A DNA stretch of 64,000 nt from Streptomyces mirabilis (GTDB taxonomy: Bacteria > Actinomycetota > Actinomycetes > Streptomycetales > Streptomycetaceae). The notes beneath the pieces are model-generated. The model saw only the letters and a program-made list of their open reading frames with translations. It was not told the origin of the DNA and ran no database searches. Of the stretch, positions 1-8,555 are shown piece by piece. The position numbers were made by a program, and so were the translations under genes. The stretch covers positions 7,130,001-7,194,000 of the forward strand of contig NZ_CP074102.1 of NCBI RefSeq assembly GCF_018310535.1, given 5' to 3'. Position 1 is the first letter of the stretch. Every line of letters starts with the position of its first letter.

Positions 1-296
1 TCGTCGACCGGCACGCGCCGAGGGGCACCGTCACCGAGGCGTTCTCCTGGCTTGTGACGACGTTCACCGTGGGAGCGTCGGTCGGAACGGGCCTGGCGGG
101 CCCGGTCGTCGAGTGGGGCGGGGCGGTGTGGGGCTTCGCCCTGCCGGGTGCCGCGGGTGCCGCCGCGCTGGTGGTTCTGCTGGCCACGGGGCGGGTCCTC
201 GCAGCTACCGGGGACGGTGCGGTCGTTGCGGTCTCATCGGAAAATGATCCAAACCGTGCCGTCGAACCCCGTTTCAGCTCGGGGGATCGGGCGTAA
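1..296 (+). CDS. MFS transporter, C-terminal end (partial)
   Basis: An open frame enters from the left edge (first full codon at base 3) and stops at 294-296. It encodes about 97 residues. Two hydrophobic stretches separated by a short loop (TVGASVGTGLAGPVVE, then a Gly/Ala/Val/Leu-rich helix) look like the last two membrane helices of a major facilitator superfamily exporter. The sequence ahead of the first helix, with the TEAFSW stretch, fits that family. The tail is short and hydrophilic. It stops 9 bases before pafA, in the same direction, so read-through into pafA is possible. The substrate cannot be judged from this fragment. Confidence 0.75.
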   Translation, partial: VDRHAPRGTVTEAFSWLVTTFTVGASVGTGLAGPVVEWGGAVWGFALPGAAGAAALVVLLATGRVLAATGDGAVVAVSSENDPNRAVEPRFSSGDRA

Positions 297-305
297 TGTT
301 CAGTC

Positions 306-1667
306 ATGGACCGCCGCATTTTCGGGCTGGAGAACGAGTACGGCGTCACGTGTACGTTCAGGGGACAGCGCCGCCTGTCTCCCGACGAGGTGGCGCGGTA
401 CCTCTTCCGCCGTGTCGTGTCATGGGGCCGCAGCAGCAATGTCTTTCTGCGGAACGGTGCCCGCCTCTATCTCGACGTGGGATCACATCCGGAATACGCG
501 ACACCCGAATGTGACAACGTGACGGAACTCGTCACTCACGACAAGGCCGGCGAGCGCATTCTCGAAGGACTCCTGGTCGACGCCGAACGACGCCTGCACG
601 AGGAAGGAATCGCGGGCGACGTCTACCTGTTCAAGAACAACACCGACTCGGCGGGCAACTCCTACGGGTGCCACGAGAACTATCTGGTGGCCCGGCACGG
701 GGAGTTCTCCCGGCTCGCGGACATTCTCATTCCCTTCCTGGTCACCCGGCAGCTGCTGTGCGGTGCCGGCAAGGTGCTGCAGACCCCGCGCGGCGCCGTG
801 TACTGCGTGAGCCAGCGCGCCGAGCACATCTGGGAGGGCGTCAGCTCGGCGACGACCCGCTCCCGGCCGATCATCAACACCCGCGACGAACCGCACGCCG
901 ACGCCGAGCGCTACCGGCGGCTGCACGTCATCGTCGGTGACTCGAACATGTCCGAGACGACGATGCTCCTCAAGGTCGGCGCCACCGACCTGGTACTGCG
1001 CATGATCGAGGCCGGTACGGTCATGCGCGACCTCACCCTGGAGAACCCCATTCGGGCGATCCGCGAGGTCAGTCACGACATCACGGGCCGGCGCAAGGTG
1101 CGTCTGGCCAGCGGCCGGGAGGCCTCCGCGCTGGAAGTGCAGCGGGAGTACTTCGAGAAGGCCGTGGACTTCTGCGAGCGCCGCGGCATCCGCACCGGCA
1201 CGGTCGAGCAGGTGCTCGAACTGTGGGGCCGCACGCTCGACTCGATCGAGGCCGAAGACCTCGACCGGATCGGTACCGAAATCGACTGGGTGATGAAGTA
1301 CAAGCTCATCGAGCGGTACCGGGCCAAGCACAACATGACGATGTCGCATCCCCGGGTCGCGCAGATAGACCTCGCATATCACGACATCCACCGGCGTCGT
1401 GGTCTGTACTACCTGTTGGAGAGGAAGGGGCAAGCCACCCGGATCTGCAACGATTTGAAGATCTTCGAGGGCAAGTCCGTGCCGCCGCAGACCACTCGGG
1501 CCCGGCTGCGCGGCGACTTCATCCGGCGCGCTCAGGAGCAGCGCCGCGATTTCACCGTCGACTGGGTCCATCTCAAGCTCAACGACCAGGCGCAACGCAC
1601 GGTGTTGTGCAAGGACCCGTTCCGTTCGGTCGACGATCGGGTGGAGAAGCTGATCGCGGGAATGTGA
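306..1667 (+). CDS. pafA: Pup--protein ligase PafA
   Basis: This enzyme ligates the C-terminal glutamate of the small protein Pup to lysines of target proteins, using ATP, and so marks them for the mycobacterial/actinobacterial proteasome. The 453-residue length is typical. The N-terminal FGLENEYG motif contains Glu9, and [15 protein letters not shown] contains Asp57; both match the positions of the metal-binding Glu and catalytic Asp of Mycobacterium PafA. The fold is carboxylate-amine ligase/glutamine-synthetase-like. The ATG at 306 sits directly before this conserved N-terminus. The genes pup, dop and prcBA are usually nearby but are not seen downstream in this window. A strong terminator follows. 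Identification is very secure. Confidence 0.97.
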   Translation: MDRRIFGLENEYGVTCTFRGQRRLSPDEVARYLFRRVVSWGRSSNVFLRNGARLYLDVGSHPEYATPECDNVTELVTHDKAGERILEGLLVDAERRLHEEGIAGDVYLFKNNTDSAGNSYGCHENYLVARHGEFSRLADILIPFLVTRQLLCGAGKVLQTPRGAVYCVSQRAEHIWEGVSSATTRSRPIINTRDEPHADAERYRRLHVIVGDSNMSETTMLLKVGATDLVLRMIEAGTVMRDLTLENPIRAIREVSHDITGRRKVRLASGREASALEVQREYFEKAVDFCERRGIRTGTVEQVLELWGRTLDSIEAEDLDRIGTEIDWVMKYKLIERYRAKHNMTMSHPRVAQIDLAYHDIHRRRGLYYLLERKGQATRICNDLKIFEGKSVPPQTTRARLRGDFIRRAQEQRRDFTVDWVHLKLNDQAQRTVLCKDPFRSVDDRVEKLIAGM

Positions 1668-1704
1668 GCGCTGAGTTCCGCGTGTGATGGCGGAACGCAA
1701 CGCG

Positions 1705-1733
1705 GGGCGCCGTACGTTTTCCGTACGGCGCCC
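1705..1733 (+). terminator. Rho-independent terminator after pafA
   Basis: A perfect 12-bp inverted repeat (left arm GGGCGCCGTACG at 1705-1716, right arm at 1722-1733) encloses a 5-base TTTTC loop and is followed by TTCTC. It lies 37 bases after the pafA stop and isolates pafA from the FKBP gene downstream. Confidence 0.85.
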
Positions 1734-1796
1734 TTCTCACGTCGTAGAGTTGCGCGCACGCCATCAACCAAGATCGATCGATACGAGGCCCTCACC

Positions 1797-2801
1797 GTGC
1801 GCCGACGCTCCCTCCTCATTGCCGTACCCGCCGGACTGGTCACGCTCGCCGGATGCGGTGACGACAAGTCGGACAAGGCCAAGTCCAGCAGCAGCCCGTC
1901 CCCGTCGGCCCCCGCGTCCGCCTCGGCGGCGCCGCCGCCGAAGATCGTCGACGGTCCGCTGCCGGCGATCACGGCCGGGACGAAGTTCGGTGAGAAGCCG
2001 ACCGTGGCCAAGGGCACCGGCTCCCCGTCGAAGGATCTGGCGGTCAAGACGGTCATCGCGGGCGGCGGCAAGACGGTCGCGGAGAACGACTACATCCAGG
2101 CCAACTACCTCGGCCAGGTCTGGGACACCGCCAAGGTCTTCGACAACTCCTACGACCGTAAGACGCCGCTGGTCATCCAGCTCGCGCAGGGCGGCATCAT
2201 CGACGGCTGGCGCTATGCCCTGGTGGGCAAGAAGGTCGGCAGCCGCGTCCAGATGTCCGTGCCGCCGACCTGGGGCTACGGCACGCAGGGCAACACGCAG
2301 GCCGGGATCAAGGGCACCGACACGCTGGTGTTCGTCGTCGACATCGAGAACACCTTCAACGCGACGAGCTCCGCCCAGGGCAAGGACGTCGCGCAGAGCG
2401 ACGCCGCCCTCCCGAAGGTCGGCACCAACACCGACGGCAAGGCCCCCTCCATCGACGTGCCGAAGGCGACGGCCCCGACGAAGCTCGTGTCGGACTACGT
2501 CATCGAGGGCGACGGCGACGAGGTCAAGGCGGACAGCAGCGTCCTGGTGCAGTACAAGGGCGTGCTCTGGGACACCGGCAAGGAGTTCGACTCGACGTAC
2601 AGCAGCGGCCGCCTGGCGTCGTTCTCGCTGCAGCAGGTCGTCAAGGGCTGGGCGCAGGGCCTGACCGGCAAGAAGGTGGGCAGCCGCGTCCTCATCGTCA
2701 TTCCGCCGGCGCTGGGCTACGGCAACAACCCGCCGAGTGGCAGTGGCATCAAGAAGGACTCCACCCTGGTGTTCTCGGTGGACATCCTGGCCAAGATGTA
2801 A
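1797..2801 (+). CDS. Lipoprotein with two FKBP-type prolyl isomerase domains
   Basis: This is a predicted extracytoplasmic peptidyl-prolyl cis-trans isomerase of 334 residues. The GTG start gives a signal peptide (MRRRS, hydrophobic core) ending in the lipobox LAGC with Cys20, so the protein should be lipid-anchored outside the membrane. A Ser/Ala/Pro-rich linker of about 40 residues follows. Two FKBP domains are visible, at roughly 85-185 and 225-334. Each contains the family landmarks: VQY/ANYLG.VWDT, a KG/DGW..AL.GKKVGSR segment and a P..(W/L)GYG motif. Tandem FKBP domains on one lipoprotein suggest a folding helper for exported proteins. It sits ahead of a single-domain cytosolic FKBP on the same strand. 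Confidence 0.9.
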   Translation: MRRRSLLIAVPAGLVTLAGCGDDKSDKAKSSSSPSPSAPASASAAPPPKIVDGPLPAITAGTKFGEKPTVAKGTGSPSKDLAVKTVIAGGGKTVAENDYIQANYLGQVWDTAKVFDNSYDRKTPLVIQLAQGGIIDGWRYALVGKKVGSRVQMSVPPTWGYGTQGNTQAGIKGTDTLVFVVDIENTFNATSSAQGKDVAQSDAALPKVGTNTDGKAPSIDVPKATAPTKLVSDYVIEGDGDEVKADSSVLVQYKGVLWDTGKEFDSTYSSGRLASFSLQQVVKGWAQGLTGKKVGSRVLIVIPPALGYGNNPPSGSGIKKDSTLVFSVDILAKM

Positions 2802-2870
2802 CGCGTTGCGGGATGTGAGACTGTCGGTGTTGCTTTAAGGCCTTTACGCGAACAAGCAGGAGCTAGAGAC

Positions 2871-3242
2871 GTGAGCATCGAGAAGCCCGAGATCGACTTC
2901 CCGGGCGGCGAGCCCCCGGCGGACCTCGAGATCAAGGACATCTGGGAAGGCGAGGGCCAGGTCGCCAAGGCCGGCGACTTCGTCAAGGTCCACTACGTGG
3001 GCGTGGCCTTCTCCACCGGCGAGGAGTTCGACGCCTCCTGGAACCGCGGCACCCCGCTGGAGTTCCAGCTCGGTGTCGGTCAGGTCATCAGCGGCTGGGA
3101 CCAGGGTGTGCAGGGCATGAAGGTCGGCGGCCGTCGCCAGCTGGTCATCCCGGCGCACCTCGCATACGGCGACCGTGGCGCCGGGGGCCGGATCGCCCCC
3201 GGTGAGACGCTGATCTTCGTCTGCGACCTGGTCGCGGTCTGA
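2871..3242 (+). CDS. FKBP-type peptidyl-prolyl cis-trans isomerase
   Basis: This is a compact, cytoplasmic 123-residue FKBP with no signal peptide. It carries the complete domain: VKVHYVGVAFSTGEEFDASW, then GWDQGVQGMKVGGRRQLVIP and LAYGDRGAGG. The GTG start at 2871 follows an AGGAGC ribosome binding sequence. It should catalyse prolyl bond isomerisation in folding proteins. It lies 69 bases after the lipoprotein FKBP and is followed by two hairpins, so the two FKBP genes may form one unit separate from pafBC. Confidence 0.93.
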   Translation: MSIEKPEIDFPGGEPPADLEIKDIWEGEGQVAKAGDFVKVHYVGVAFSTGEEFDASWNRGTPLEFQLGVGQVISGWDQGVQGMKVGGRRQLVIPAHLAYGDRGAGGRIAPGETLIFVCDLVAV

Positions 3243-3253
3243 TCCACCGGCCG

Positions 3254-3304
3254 GATCGGATCTTGGTCCGATCATCATGAAGGTCGGGTTCCCGCCCGAT
3301 CTTC
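3254..3304 (+). terminator. Paired hairpins after the FKBP gene
   Basis: Two stems follow the FKBP stop. The first, at 3254-3273, has GATCGGA paired with TCCGATC. The second, at 3279-3304, has GAAGGTCGGG paired with CCCGATCTTC, with one G-U pair. There is no clear U tract, which is common for Streptomyces terminators. Confidence 0.5.
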
Positions 3305-3440
3305 GTGCGCTCTGTGATCGGGATTGGTCCGAAGTCGATCACCTGGGGCCCATGCCTGTCCGGGCGTGGGCCCTCGGCTTTTGCCGGGGCACTCCGGAGC
3401 GGTACGGTCGTCGGTCGGAAGCACCATAGGAAGGGCGTCG

Positions 3441-4394
3441 ATGGCCATTGCCAAGGCCGAGCGGCTGATGAACCTCGCGCTGTGTCTGCTCGGGACGCGG
3501 CGGCCCCTCAGCAAGCGCGAACTCCGCGAGTCCATCGAGGCCTATCTGGAAGCCGGGTCGGACGACTCCTTCAACCGGATGTTCGAGCGCGACAAGGACG
3601 ATCTGCGCGAGCTGGGCCTGGTCATCGAGACGGTGGAGAACCTCGACGGCGAGGTCGGCTATCTCGCCCGCCGCGACAGCAACCGCCTGCCGCCCATCAC
3701 CCTCGACGCCGAGGAGGCCGCCGCCCTCGGCCTCGCCGCCAAGGTCTGGCAGCAGGCCCGGCTGGCCGGCGCGGCGAGCGGTGCGTTGCAGAAGCTGCGC
3801 GCCGCCGGGCTGCCCGAGGACGTGGACCCCTACGAGGCGCATGGCGCCCTCGAACCGCACATCCCCGTGCACGAGGCGGCCTTCGAGCCGCTGATGCTGG
3901 CCTGCCGCGACCGCCGCCCGGTCGTCTTCGACTACCGCAAGGCCACCGCCGCACACCCCGAGACCCGGCAGGTCGAGCCGTGGGCGCTGGAGTGCTGGCG
4001 CGGCCACTGGTACCTGGCGGGCTGGGACCGCGACCGCGGTGCCGAGCGTGTCTTCAGGCTCTCCCGGATCACCGGCAGGGTCCGCTCCCGCGCCGGGCGC
4101 TACACCGCCGAGGTGCCCGACGTCGTCACCGTGCGGGAGACCGTCGCGAGCTGGGCGGGCGAGATCGCCGACCGCTCCGCGCTGATCCGGCTGCGCACCG
4201 GCTCCGGCTACCCGCTGCGGGCCAAGGCCGTCTCCGTACGGGAACTGGGTGACGGCTGGGACGAGTTGGAGATTCCGTACGGGCACGGCCTGGACGCCTG
4301 GCTCGTCGAGTTCGGGCCCGACGTGGTGGTCCTGGAGCCCGCCGAGCTGCGGGCCGATGTAGTGGACCGGCTGCGCGCCGTGGCCAAGGGCTGA
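3441..4394 (+). CDS. pafB: WYL-domain transcriptional regulator PafB
   Basis: PafB and PafC form the actinobacterial activator of the RecA/LexA-independent DNA-damage response. The 317-residue protein has an N-terminal winged helix (about 1-80, starting MAIAKAERLMNLALCLL), a WYL domain in the middle (VVFDYRKAT..... then VEPWALECWRGHWYLAGWD around 160-215) and a C-terminal WCX-type extension. The ATG at 3441 was preferred over upstream in-frame starts. It follows an AGGAAG sequence and the homologous proteins begin with this helix. pafC starts 17 bases after its stop, so the two are probably co-transcribed. Confidence 0.93.
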   Translation: MAIAKAERLMNLALCLLGTRRPLSKRELRESIEAYLEAGSDDSFNRMFERDKDDLRELGLVIETVENLDGEVGYLARRDSNRLPPITLDAEEAAALGLAAKVWQQARLAGAASGALQKLRAAGLPEDVDPYEAHGALEPHIPVHEAAFEPLMLACRDRRPVVFDYRKATAAHPETRQVEPWALECWRGHWYLAGWDRDRGAERVFRLSRITGRVRSRAGRYTAEVPDVVTVRETVASWAGEIADRSALIRLRTGSGYPLRAKAVSVRELGDGWDELEIPYGHGLDAWLVEFGPDVVVLEPAELRADVVDRLRAVAKG

Positions 4395-4411
4395 GGGGGA
4401 ACGTAGAGAAC

Positions 4412-5428
4412 GTGGCAGGAAAACCGGCCAGGCCCACGAACGCGATCGACCAGACCCGGCGGATGCTCTCCCTGGTGACCTATCTGCGCGAGCGCCCCGG
4501 TGCGCACGTCGGTGATGTCGCCCGGGCCTTCGGGATCACCGAGGACGAGCTGATCTCCGACCTCGACGTGCTGCCGCTGTGCGGGACCAGCTTCCGCGGC
4601 GGTGACCTCCTCGACATCGACACCGACGGCGACCGCATCTGGTGGCACAACCCCGACGACGTCGCCGAACCCCTCCGTATCGCAGCCGACGAGGCGACCG
4701 CGCTGCTGGTGGCCGCCCGCGCGGTGTCCACGCTGCCCGGGCTGCGCGAGGGCGACCGGCAGGCGCTGCTGCGCGCCACCGCCAAGGTGGAGGCCGCCTC
4801 GGGCGAGGCGGCGGGCGCCAGCTCCCGCCTCTCGGTGACCTTCGAGTCCGAGGGCGGCGTCTTCGCGGACGTCGACCGGGCGATCTCCGAGCGGCGCCGG
4901 CTGTGGATCCGCTACTACTCGCCCTCGCGCGACGAGCTCACCGAGCGCGAGATCGACCCGATCCGCCTGGTCAGTGTCGGGCACACGTACGTGGAGGCCT
5001 GGTGCCGCCGCTCCGAGGCGCGCCGCACCTTCCGGCTCGACAGGGTCGCCGAGATCCGCATCCTCGACGAGCCGTCCGCGCCGCCCGAGGTCGAGCTGCG
5101 AGACCTCTCCGAGGGGCTGGTGCAGCCCGCGGCCGAGGACCCCGAGGTGGTCGTCGAGGTCGGGCCGGGCGGGCGCTGGGTCGCGGAATACTACCCGCAC
5201 GACAGTGCGGATGAGCTGCCGGACGGCGGGCTGCGTATCACCTTGCGGACCCCCGACCCCACGTCGCTGCGACGGCTGGCGCTGCGCCTGGGCCGGGACG
5301 GCCGGATCGTGTCGCCGCCGGAACTGGCGGACAGCGCCCGCGAGGCGGCTCGGGAGGCACTCGCGGCCTACGACGGGCTCGAGGGCGATCAGGACGGACC
5401 GTACGACAGGCAGGAGCAGGGGCTTTGA
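4412..5428 (+). CDS. pafC: WYL-domain transcriptional regulator PafC
   Basis: PafC is the partner of PafB: 338 residues with a GTG start preceded by a GGGGGAACG spacer region. The layout is a winged helix-turn-helix (residues about 10-75, RMLSLVTYLRERPGAHVGDVARAFGI), a linker, a WYL domain (LWIRYYSPSRDELTEREIDPIRLVSVGHTYVEAWC, split by short insertions, about 165-230) and a C-terminal WCX domain. The ligand sensed by the WYL domains in this family is thought to be single-stranded DNA. The stop codon overlaps the TTG start of the next gene by four bases (TTGA), which suggests translational coupling. Confidence 0.93.
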   Translation: MAGKPARPTNAIDQTRRMLSLVTYLRERPGAHVGDVARAFGITEDELISDLDVLPLCGTSFRGGDLLDIDTDGDRIWWHNPDDVAEPLRIAADEATALLVAARAVSTLPGLREGDRQALLRATAKVEAASGEAAGASSRLSVTFESEGGVFADVDRAISERRRLWIRYYSPSRDELTEREIDPIRLVSVGHTYVEAWCRRSEARRTFRLDRVAEIRILDEPSAPPEVELRDLSEGLVQPAAEDPEVVVEVGPGGRWVAEYYPHDSADELPDGGLRITLRTPDPTSLRRLALRLGRDGRIVSPPELADSAREAAREALAAYDGLEGDQDGPYDRQEQGL

Positions 5429-5802
5429 CCACGTCGGCGATGTCGGGCGCGTCGGGGAGGGCCGGTACCTCGCAGAGGGCCGGCGGGCCGGTGAAGGCGG
5501 GCGGCGCGGAGCGGGCCGGCGCGTCCGTGGGCGCGGCGGAGATGACGGTCGTCACCGCGTTCGCCGGTATGCGGAGAGTCGCCGACGTGCTGTTCAAGGC
5601 GGGCTGCCCCGACTGCCGGGCCGCTCTGGAGCTCAGGGCGAACGCCCTGATGCTGGCCATCGGCGCCACCAGCCGCACCACGTTCTACTCCTTCACCTGC
5701 ACCGAGTGCGGCTCGGCCGTCCGCAAGCCCGCGGGCGAGCGCATCGTCGAACTCCTCACCGGCGGCGGGGTGCGCACACTCCGCCTGCACTCCACGTCTT
5801 AG
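5425..5802 (+). CDS. Small zinc-ribbon-like protein coupled to pafC
   Basis: I do not recognise a named function. The frame opens at a TTG (5425) inside the pafC stop codon, giving 125 residues. The first 40 or so residues are low-complexity (Gly/Ala/Ser/Arg). The C-terminal part is well ordered and contains two Cys pairs (CPDC and CTEC) 35-40 residues apart, as in zinc ribbons, with a short beta-rich segment between them. Internal Met codons (for example MTVVTAFAGMRR) could be the true start; that would leave the ordered part only. The operon position behind pafBC suggests, but does not show, a link with the DNA-damage regulators. Confidence 0.65.
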   Translation: MTTSAMSGASGRAGTSQRAGGPVKAGGAERAGASVGAAEMTVVTAFAGMRRVADVLFKAGCPDCRAALELRANALMLAIGATSRTTFYSFTCTECGSAVRKPAGERIVELLTGGGVRTLRLHSTS

Positions 5803-5812
5803 GCTCGGCCTC

Positions 5813-6007
5813 ATGTTCTGGCCGATGTTCGCGATTGTCGTGGGTTTTCTTGGAATCGCCGTTCTCGGCGTGCTCGCCGTCCGTGTCTTCGTGGAAGCGG
5901 AACGGCTGGGGCGGCAGGTGACGGACTCCGCGCGCCGGATCAACCAGGCGGCCGACGACCTGGAGCGGGCGGCCGCCGGGGTCGCGCGTTCTGTGGATGC
6001 CGTATGA
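5813..6007 (+). CDS. Small single-pass membrane protein
   Basis: This is a 64-residue protein of unknown function. Residues 1-28 form one hydrophobic helix (MFWPMFAIVVGFLGIAVLGV), followed by a short amphipathic helix rich in Arg, Ala and Asp (VTDSARRINQAADDLERAAAGVARS), which could be a small coiled coil. It begins 10 bases after the preceding gene, with which it is probably co-transcribed. The size and topology resemble the small membrane proteins often found between pafC and tatA in Streptomyces. No catalytic motif is seen. Confidence 0.65.
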   Translation: MFWPMFAIVVGFLGIAVLGVLAVRVFVEAERLGRQVTDSARRINQAADDLERAAAGVARSVDAV

Positions 6008-6151
6008 CCTTCCAGGGATCCCGGTATGAGTCCGTCGAGGTATACGCAATGAGCCGTTGGAACCTGTCAACTTGCCGGTGAGGGCGGGTACGCTTCTGAT
6101 CGCGGTCCGGAGAACGAGGCGCGGGCCGCGAACTGGGAGTACGCACAGGGA

Positions 6152-6182
6152 TTGCCCCGCGTTCACCCCTGAGCGTTACGAT
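6152..6182 (+). promoter_or_regulatory. Possible promoter for tatA
   Basis: The 258-base gap before tatA contains a TTGCCC hexamer at 6152-6157 and TACGAT at 6177-6182, separated by 19 bases. They are acceptable -35 and -10 matches for the housekeeping sigma factor, although the spacing is one base long. The rest of the gap shows nothing clear. Low confidence. Confidence 0.3.
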
Positions 6183-6265
6183 CGCTGTTATACGACGTTC
6201 GGACGCATGTCCGACCGATCGGACAGCACCCCGACCCAGCCGCCTCGGTGAGAAGGTAAAGACTT

Positions 6266-6550
6266 ATGTTCGGAAGGCTCGGCGCTCCCGAGATCATTCT
6301 CATCCTCGTCGTCATCATCCTGCTGTTCGGCGCGAAGAAGCTTCCGGACATGGCGCGCTCTCTCGGAAAGTCCGCGCGCATCCTGAAGAGCGAGGCGAAG
6401 GCGATGAAGGACGAGGGCAGCACCCCCGCCCCGGCCGGTCCGCCCAGCACCGACGAGCAGGCCCCGGCTCAGCGCACGATCCAGGCCGCGCCCGGCGATG
6501 TGACCAGCTCCCGCCCGGTCACCGAGCCGACGGACACGACCAAGCGCTGA
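6266..6550 (+). CDS. tatA: Sec-independent protein translocase TatA
   Basis: TatA forms the size-adjustable pore of the twin-arginine translocation pathway. The 94-residue protein has one N-terminal membrane helix (about 5-22, APEIILILVVIILLF), the FGAKKLPDMARSLGKS hinge and amphipathic helix, and a disordered Pro/Ala-rich tail ending in TDTTKR. The ATG at 6266 follows a GAGAAGG sequence. It lies directly upstream of tatC on the same strand, as in other actinobacteria. No tatB-like gene is seen in this window. Confidence 0.95.
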   Translation: MFGRLGAPEIILILVVIILLFGAKKLPDMARSLGKSARILKSEAKAMKDEGSTPAPAGPPSTDEQAPAQRTIQAAPGDVTSSRPVTEPTDTTKR

Positions 6551-6597
6551 CGCAGGGCCGGACGCCTCCGGCCCGCCGCACGAGATGAGGACGTGGG

Positions 6598-7548
6598 TTG
6601 CTCAAGTCTGCCCGCAAGAAGGAGAAGGATCCCGAGGGACGGATGCCCCTTGCGGACCACCTTCGTGAGCTCCGCAACCGGCTCGCGAAGGCGATGCTGG
6701 CCATCGTCATCGTCACGGTCGTGGCCGCCTTCTACTACAACGACATCATCAACTTCTTCACCAAGCCGGTGCTGGACTCGGTCGGGTGTCCTTCGAGCTT
6801 CGCCGAGCTGGCGAAAACGCCCAAGGGCCACCAGCAGTGCGCGCAGATCACGATCAACGGTCTGCTCGCCCCGTTCACCCTGGCGTTGAAGGTCTCGTTG
6901 ATGGCCGGTGTCGCGCTCGCCTCGCCGGTGTGGCTCTACCAGCTGTGGGCGTTCGTCGCGCCCGGTCTGCACCAGAACGAGAAGAAGTACGCGTACGCCT
7001 TCGTCGGGACGGGCGTTCCGCTCTTCTTCGCCGGTGGCTTCTTCGCCTACAAGGTGCTGCCCACCACCGCGAAGGTGCTGATCGACTTCACGCCGGACGG
7101 CGTGAACAACCTGCTGCCGCTGGACGATCTGCTCGACCTCGTCACGCGCATGGTGGTCGTCTTCGGCCTCTCCTTCGAGCTGCCGCTGCTGCTGGTCATG
7201 CTCAACCTCACCGGCATCCTGACCGGCAAGCGCATGCTCGGCTGGTGGCGCGCCATGATCATGGGCATCACGGTCTTCGCGGCCGTCGCCACGCCGAGCA
7301 CCGACCCGCTGACGATGCTGGCGCTCGCGGTACCGATCTGGGTCCTGTACTTCGGCGCCGTCGTCTTCTCGCTGACGAACGACCGGCGCAAGCAGCGCCG
7401 CGAGGCCGAGGGTCCGGCCGACGACGAGGCCTCCGACCTCGACCTCACGCCCGACGACATCGGCGAGGTCGAGAGCGTGTCGGCGCGCCGCGCGCTGCCC
7501 GAGCAGTCGGGCACGGACCGGGTCAACGGTTATGACGACGTGACCTGA
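6598..7548 (+). CDS. tatC: Sec-independent protein translocase TatC
   Basis: TatC is the receptor that binds twin-arginine signal peptides. The 316-residue protein has six predicted membrane helices between about 35 and 265. It also has the conserved N-terminal MPLADHLRELRNRL segment and the first periplasmic loop with two Cys residues (GCPSSF.....QQC). The C-terminal tail is long, acidic and cytoplasmic. The TTG start at 6598 fits the conserved N-terminus (LKSARKKEKDPEGRMPL). It lies 47 bases after tatA. Identification is secure; the start codon is likely but not proven. Confidence 0.95.
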   Translation: MLKSARKKEKDPEGRMPLADHLRELRNRLAKAMLAIVIVTVVAAFYYNDIINFFTKPVLDSVGCPSSFAELAKTPKGHQQCAQITINGLLAPFTLALKVSLMAGVALASPVWLYQLWAFVAPGLHQNEKKYAYAFVGTGVPLFFAGGFFAYKVLPTTAKVLIDFTPDGVNNLLPLDDLLDLVTRMVVVFGLSFELPLLLVMLNLTGILTGKRMLGWWRAMIMGITVFAAVATPSTDPLTMLALAVPIWVLYFGAVVFSLTNDRRKQRREAEGPADDEASDLDLTPDDIGEVESVSARRALPEQSGTDRVNGYDDVT

Positions 7549-7579
7549 CGAAGCCCGGAGATCTCGTAGGGTCAGGGCC

Positions 7580-8470
7580 GTGACCAGCGAGATCACCCTC
7601 TTCGTCAACCCCACCGCGGGACGCGGCCGGGGCGCCCACGCGGCGCAGCCGGCCGCTTTCGCATTGCGAGCGGCGGGATTCTCCGTCCGTACGGTCCTCG
7701 GGGAGAACGCCGAGGACGCCCTCACGCGCGCGCGTGAGGCCGTCGAGGGCGGCACCGGCGCCCTGATAGCCGTCGGGGGCGACGGCATGGCGAACCTCGC
7801 CCTCCAGGCCGTCGCCGGCACCCGCACCCCGCTCGGCCTGGTCGCCGCCGGCACCGGCAACGACTTCGCCCGTGCCCTCGGGCTTCCGGTGCGCGACCCG
7901 GCGGCCGCGGGACGGCTGATCGCCGAGTCCCTCAAGGGGGCGCGGCTGCGCGACATCGACCTGGGCCGGGTGAACGGCACCTGGTTCGCCACCGTCCTCG
8001 CCTCCGGCTTCGACTCCCGGGTCAACGATCGCGGCAATCGCATGCGGTGGCCGGTCGGCCGCTTCAAGTACGACCTCGCCATGCTCGCCGAACTGGCCGC
8101 CCTCAGGCCCCTCCCGTACCGGATCACCCTGGACGACGGCGAGGTCCGGGAGATCCGGGCGACCCTCGTCGCGGTCGGCAACGGGTCGTCGTACGGCGGC
8201 GGAATGAGGATCTGCGCGGGTGCCGACCTGGAGGACGGGCTGTTCGACGTCACGGTCGTCGGGGAGTGCAGCCGTACGACCCTGCTCAAGGTGTTCCCCA
8301 AGGTCTACCGGGGCACCCACCTCGACCACCCCGTCGTCACCGCGCACCGGGCCACCAAGGTCGAGCTCGTCGCCGAGGGTGTCACCGCGTACGCGGACGG
8401 GGAGCCGCTGGGGCCGCTGCCGCTCACCGCGGAGTGCGTGCCCGCGGCGGTGCGCGTGGCAATTCCCTGA
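7580..8470 (+). CDS. Diacylglycerol kinase-family lipid kinase
   Basis: This protein of 296 residues belongs to the DagK_cat/YegS family and probably phosphorylates diacylglycerol or a related lipid using ATP. Key motifs are NPTAGRGRG near the N-terminus, VGGDGM (nucleotide-binding GGDG loop, about 72-77) and the GTGNDFARALG motif (about 95-105). The C-terminal beta-sandwich (from about 130) is complete. The GTG start lies 31 bases downstream of tatC. Such a kinase between tatC and helY is a usual arrangement in Streptomyces. The lipid substrate is not determined from sequence. Confidence 0.88.
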   Translation: MTSEITLFVNPTAGRGRGAHAAQPAAFALRAAGFSVRTVLGENAEDALTRAREAVEGGTGALIAVGGDGMANLALQAVAGTRTPLGLVAAGTGNDFARALGLPVRDPAAAGRLIAESLKGARLRDIDLGRVNGTWFATVLASGFDSRVNDRGNRMRWPVGRFKYDLAMLAELAALRPLPYRITLDDGEVREIRATLVAVGNGSSYGGGMRICAGADLEDGLFDVTVVGECSRTTLLKVFPKVYRGTHLDHPVVTAHRATKVELVAEGVTAYADGEPLGPLPLTAECVPAAVRVAIP

Positions 8471-8555
8471 GCTGCGGGAATCCGGGGTTTGAGATAAACA
8501 GATCCGGATATTGATCGTCATGTTGTCAGTGGCTGCCGGTAGTCTCGAAAGCACG

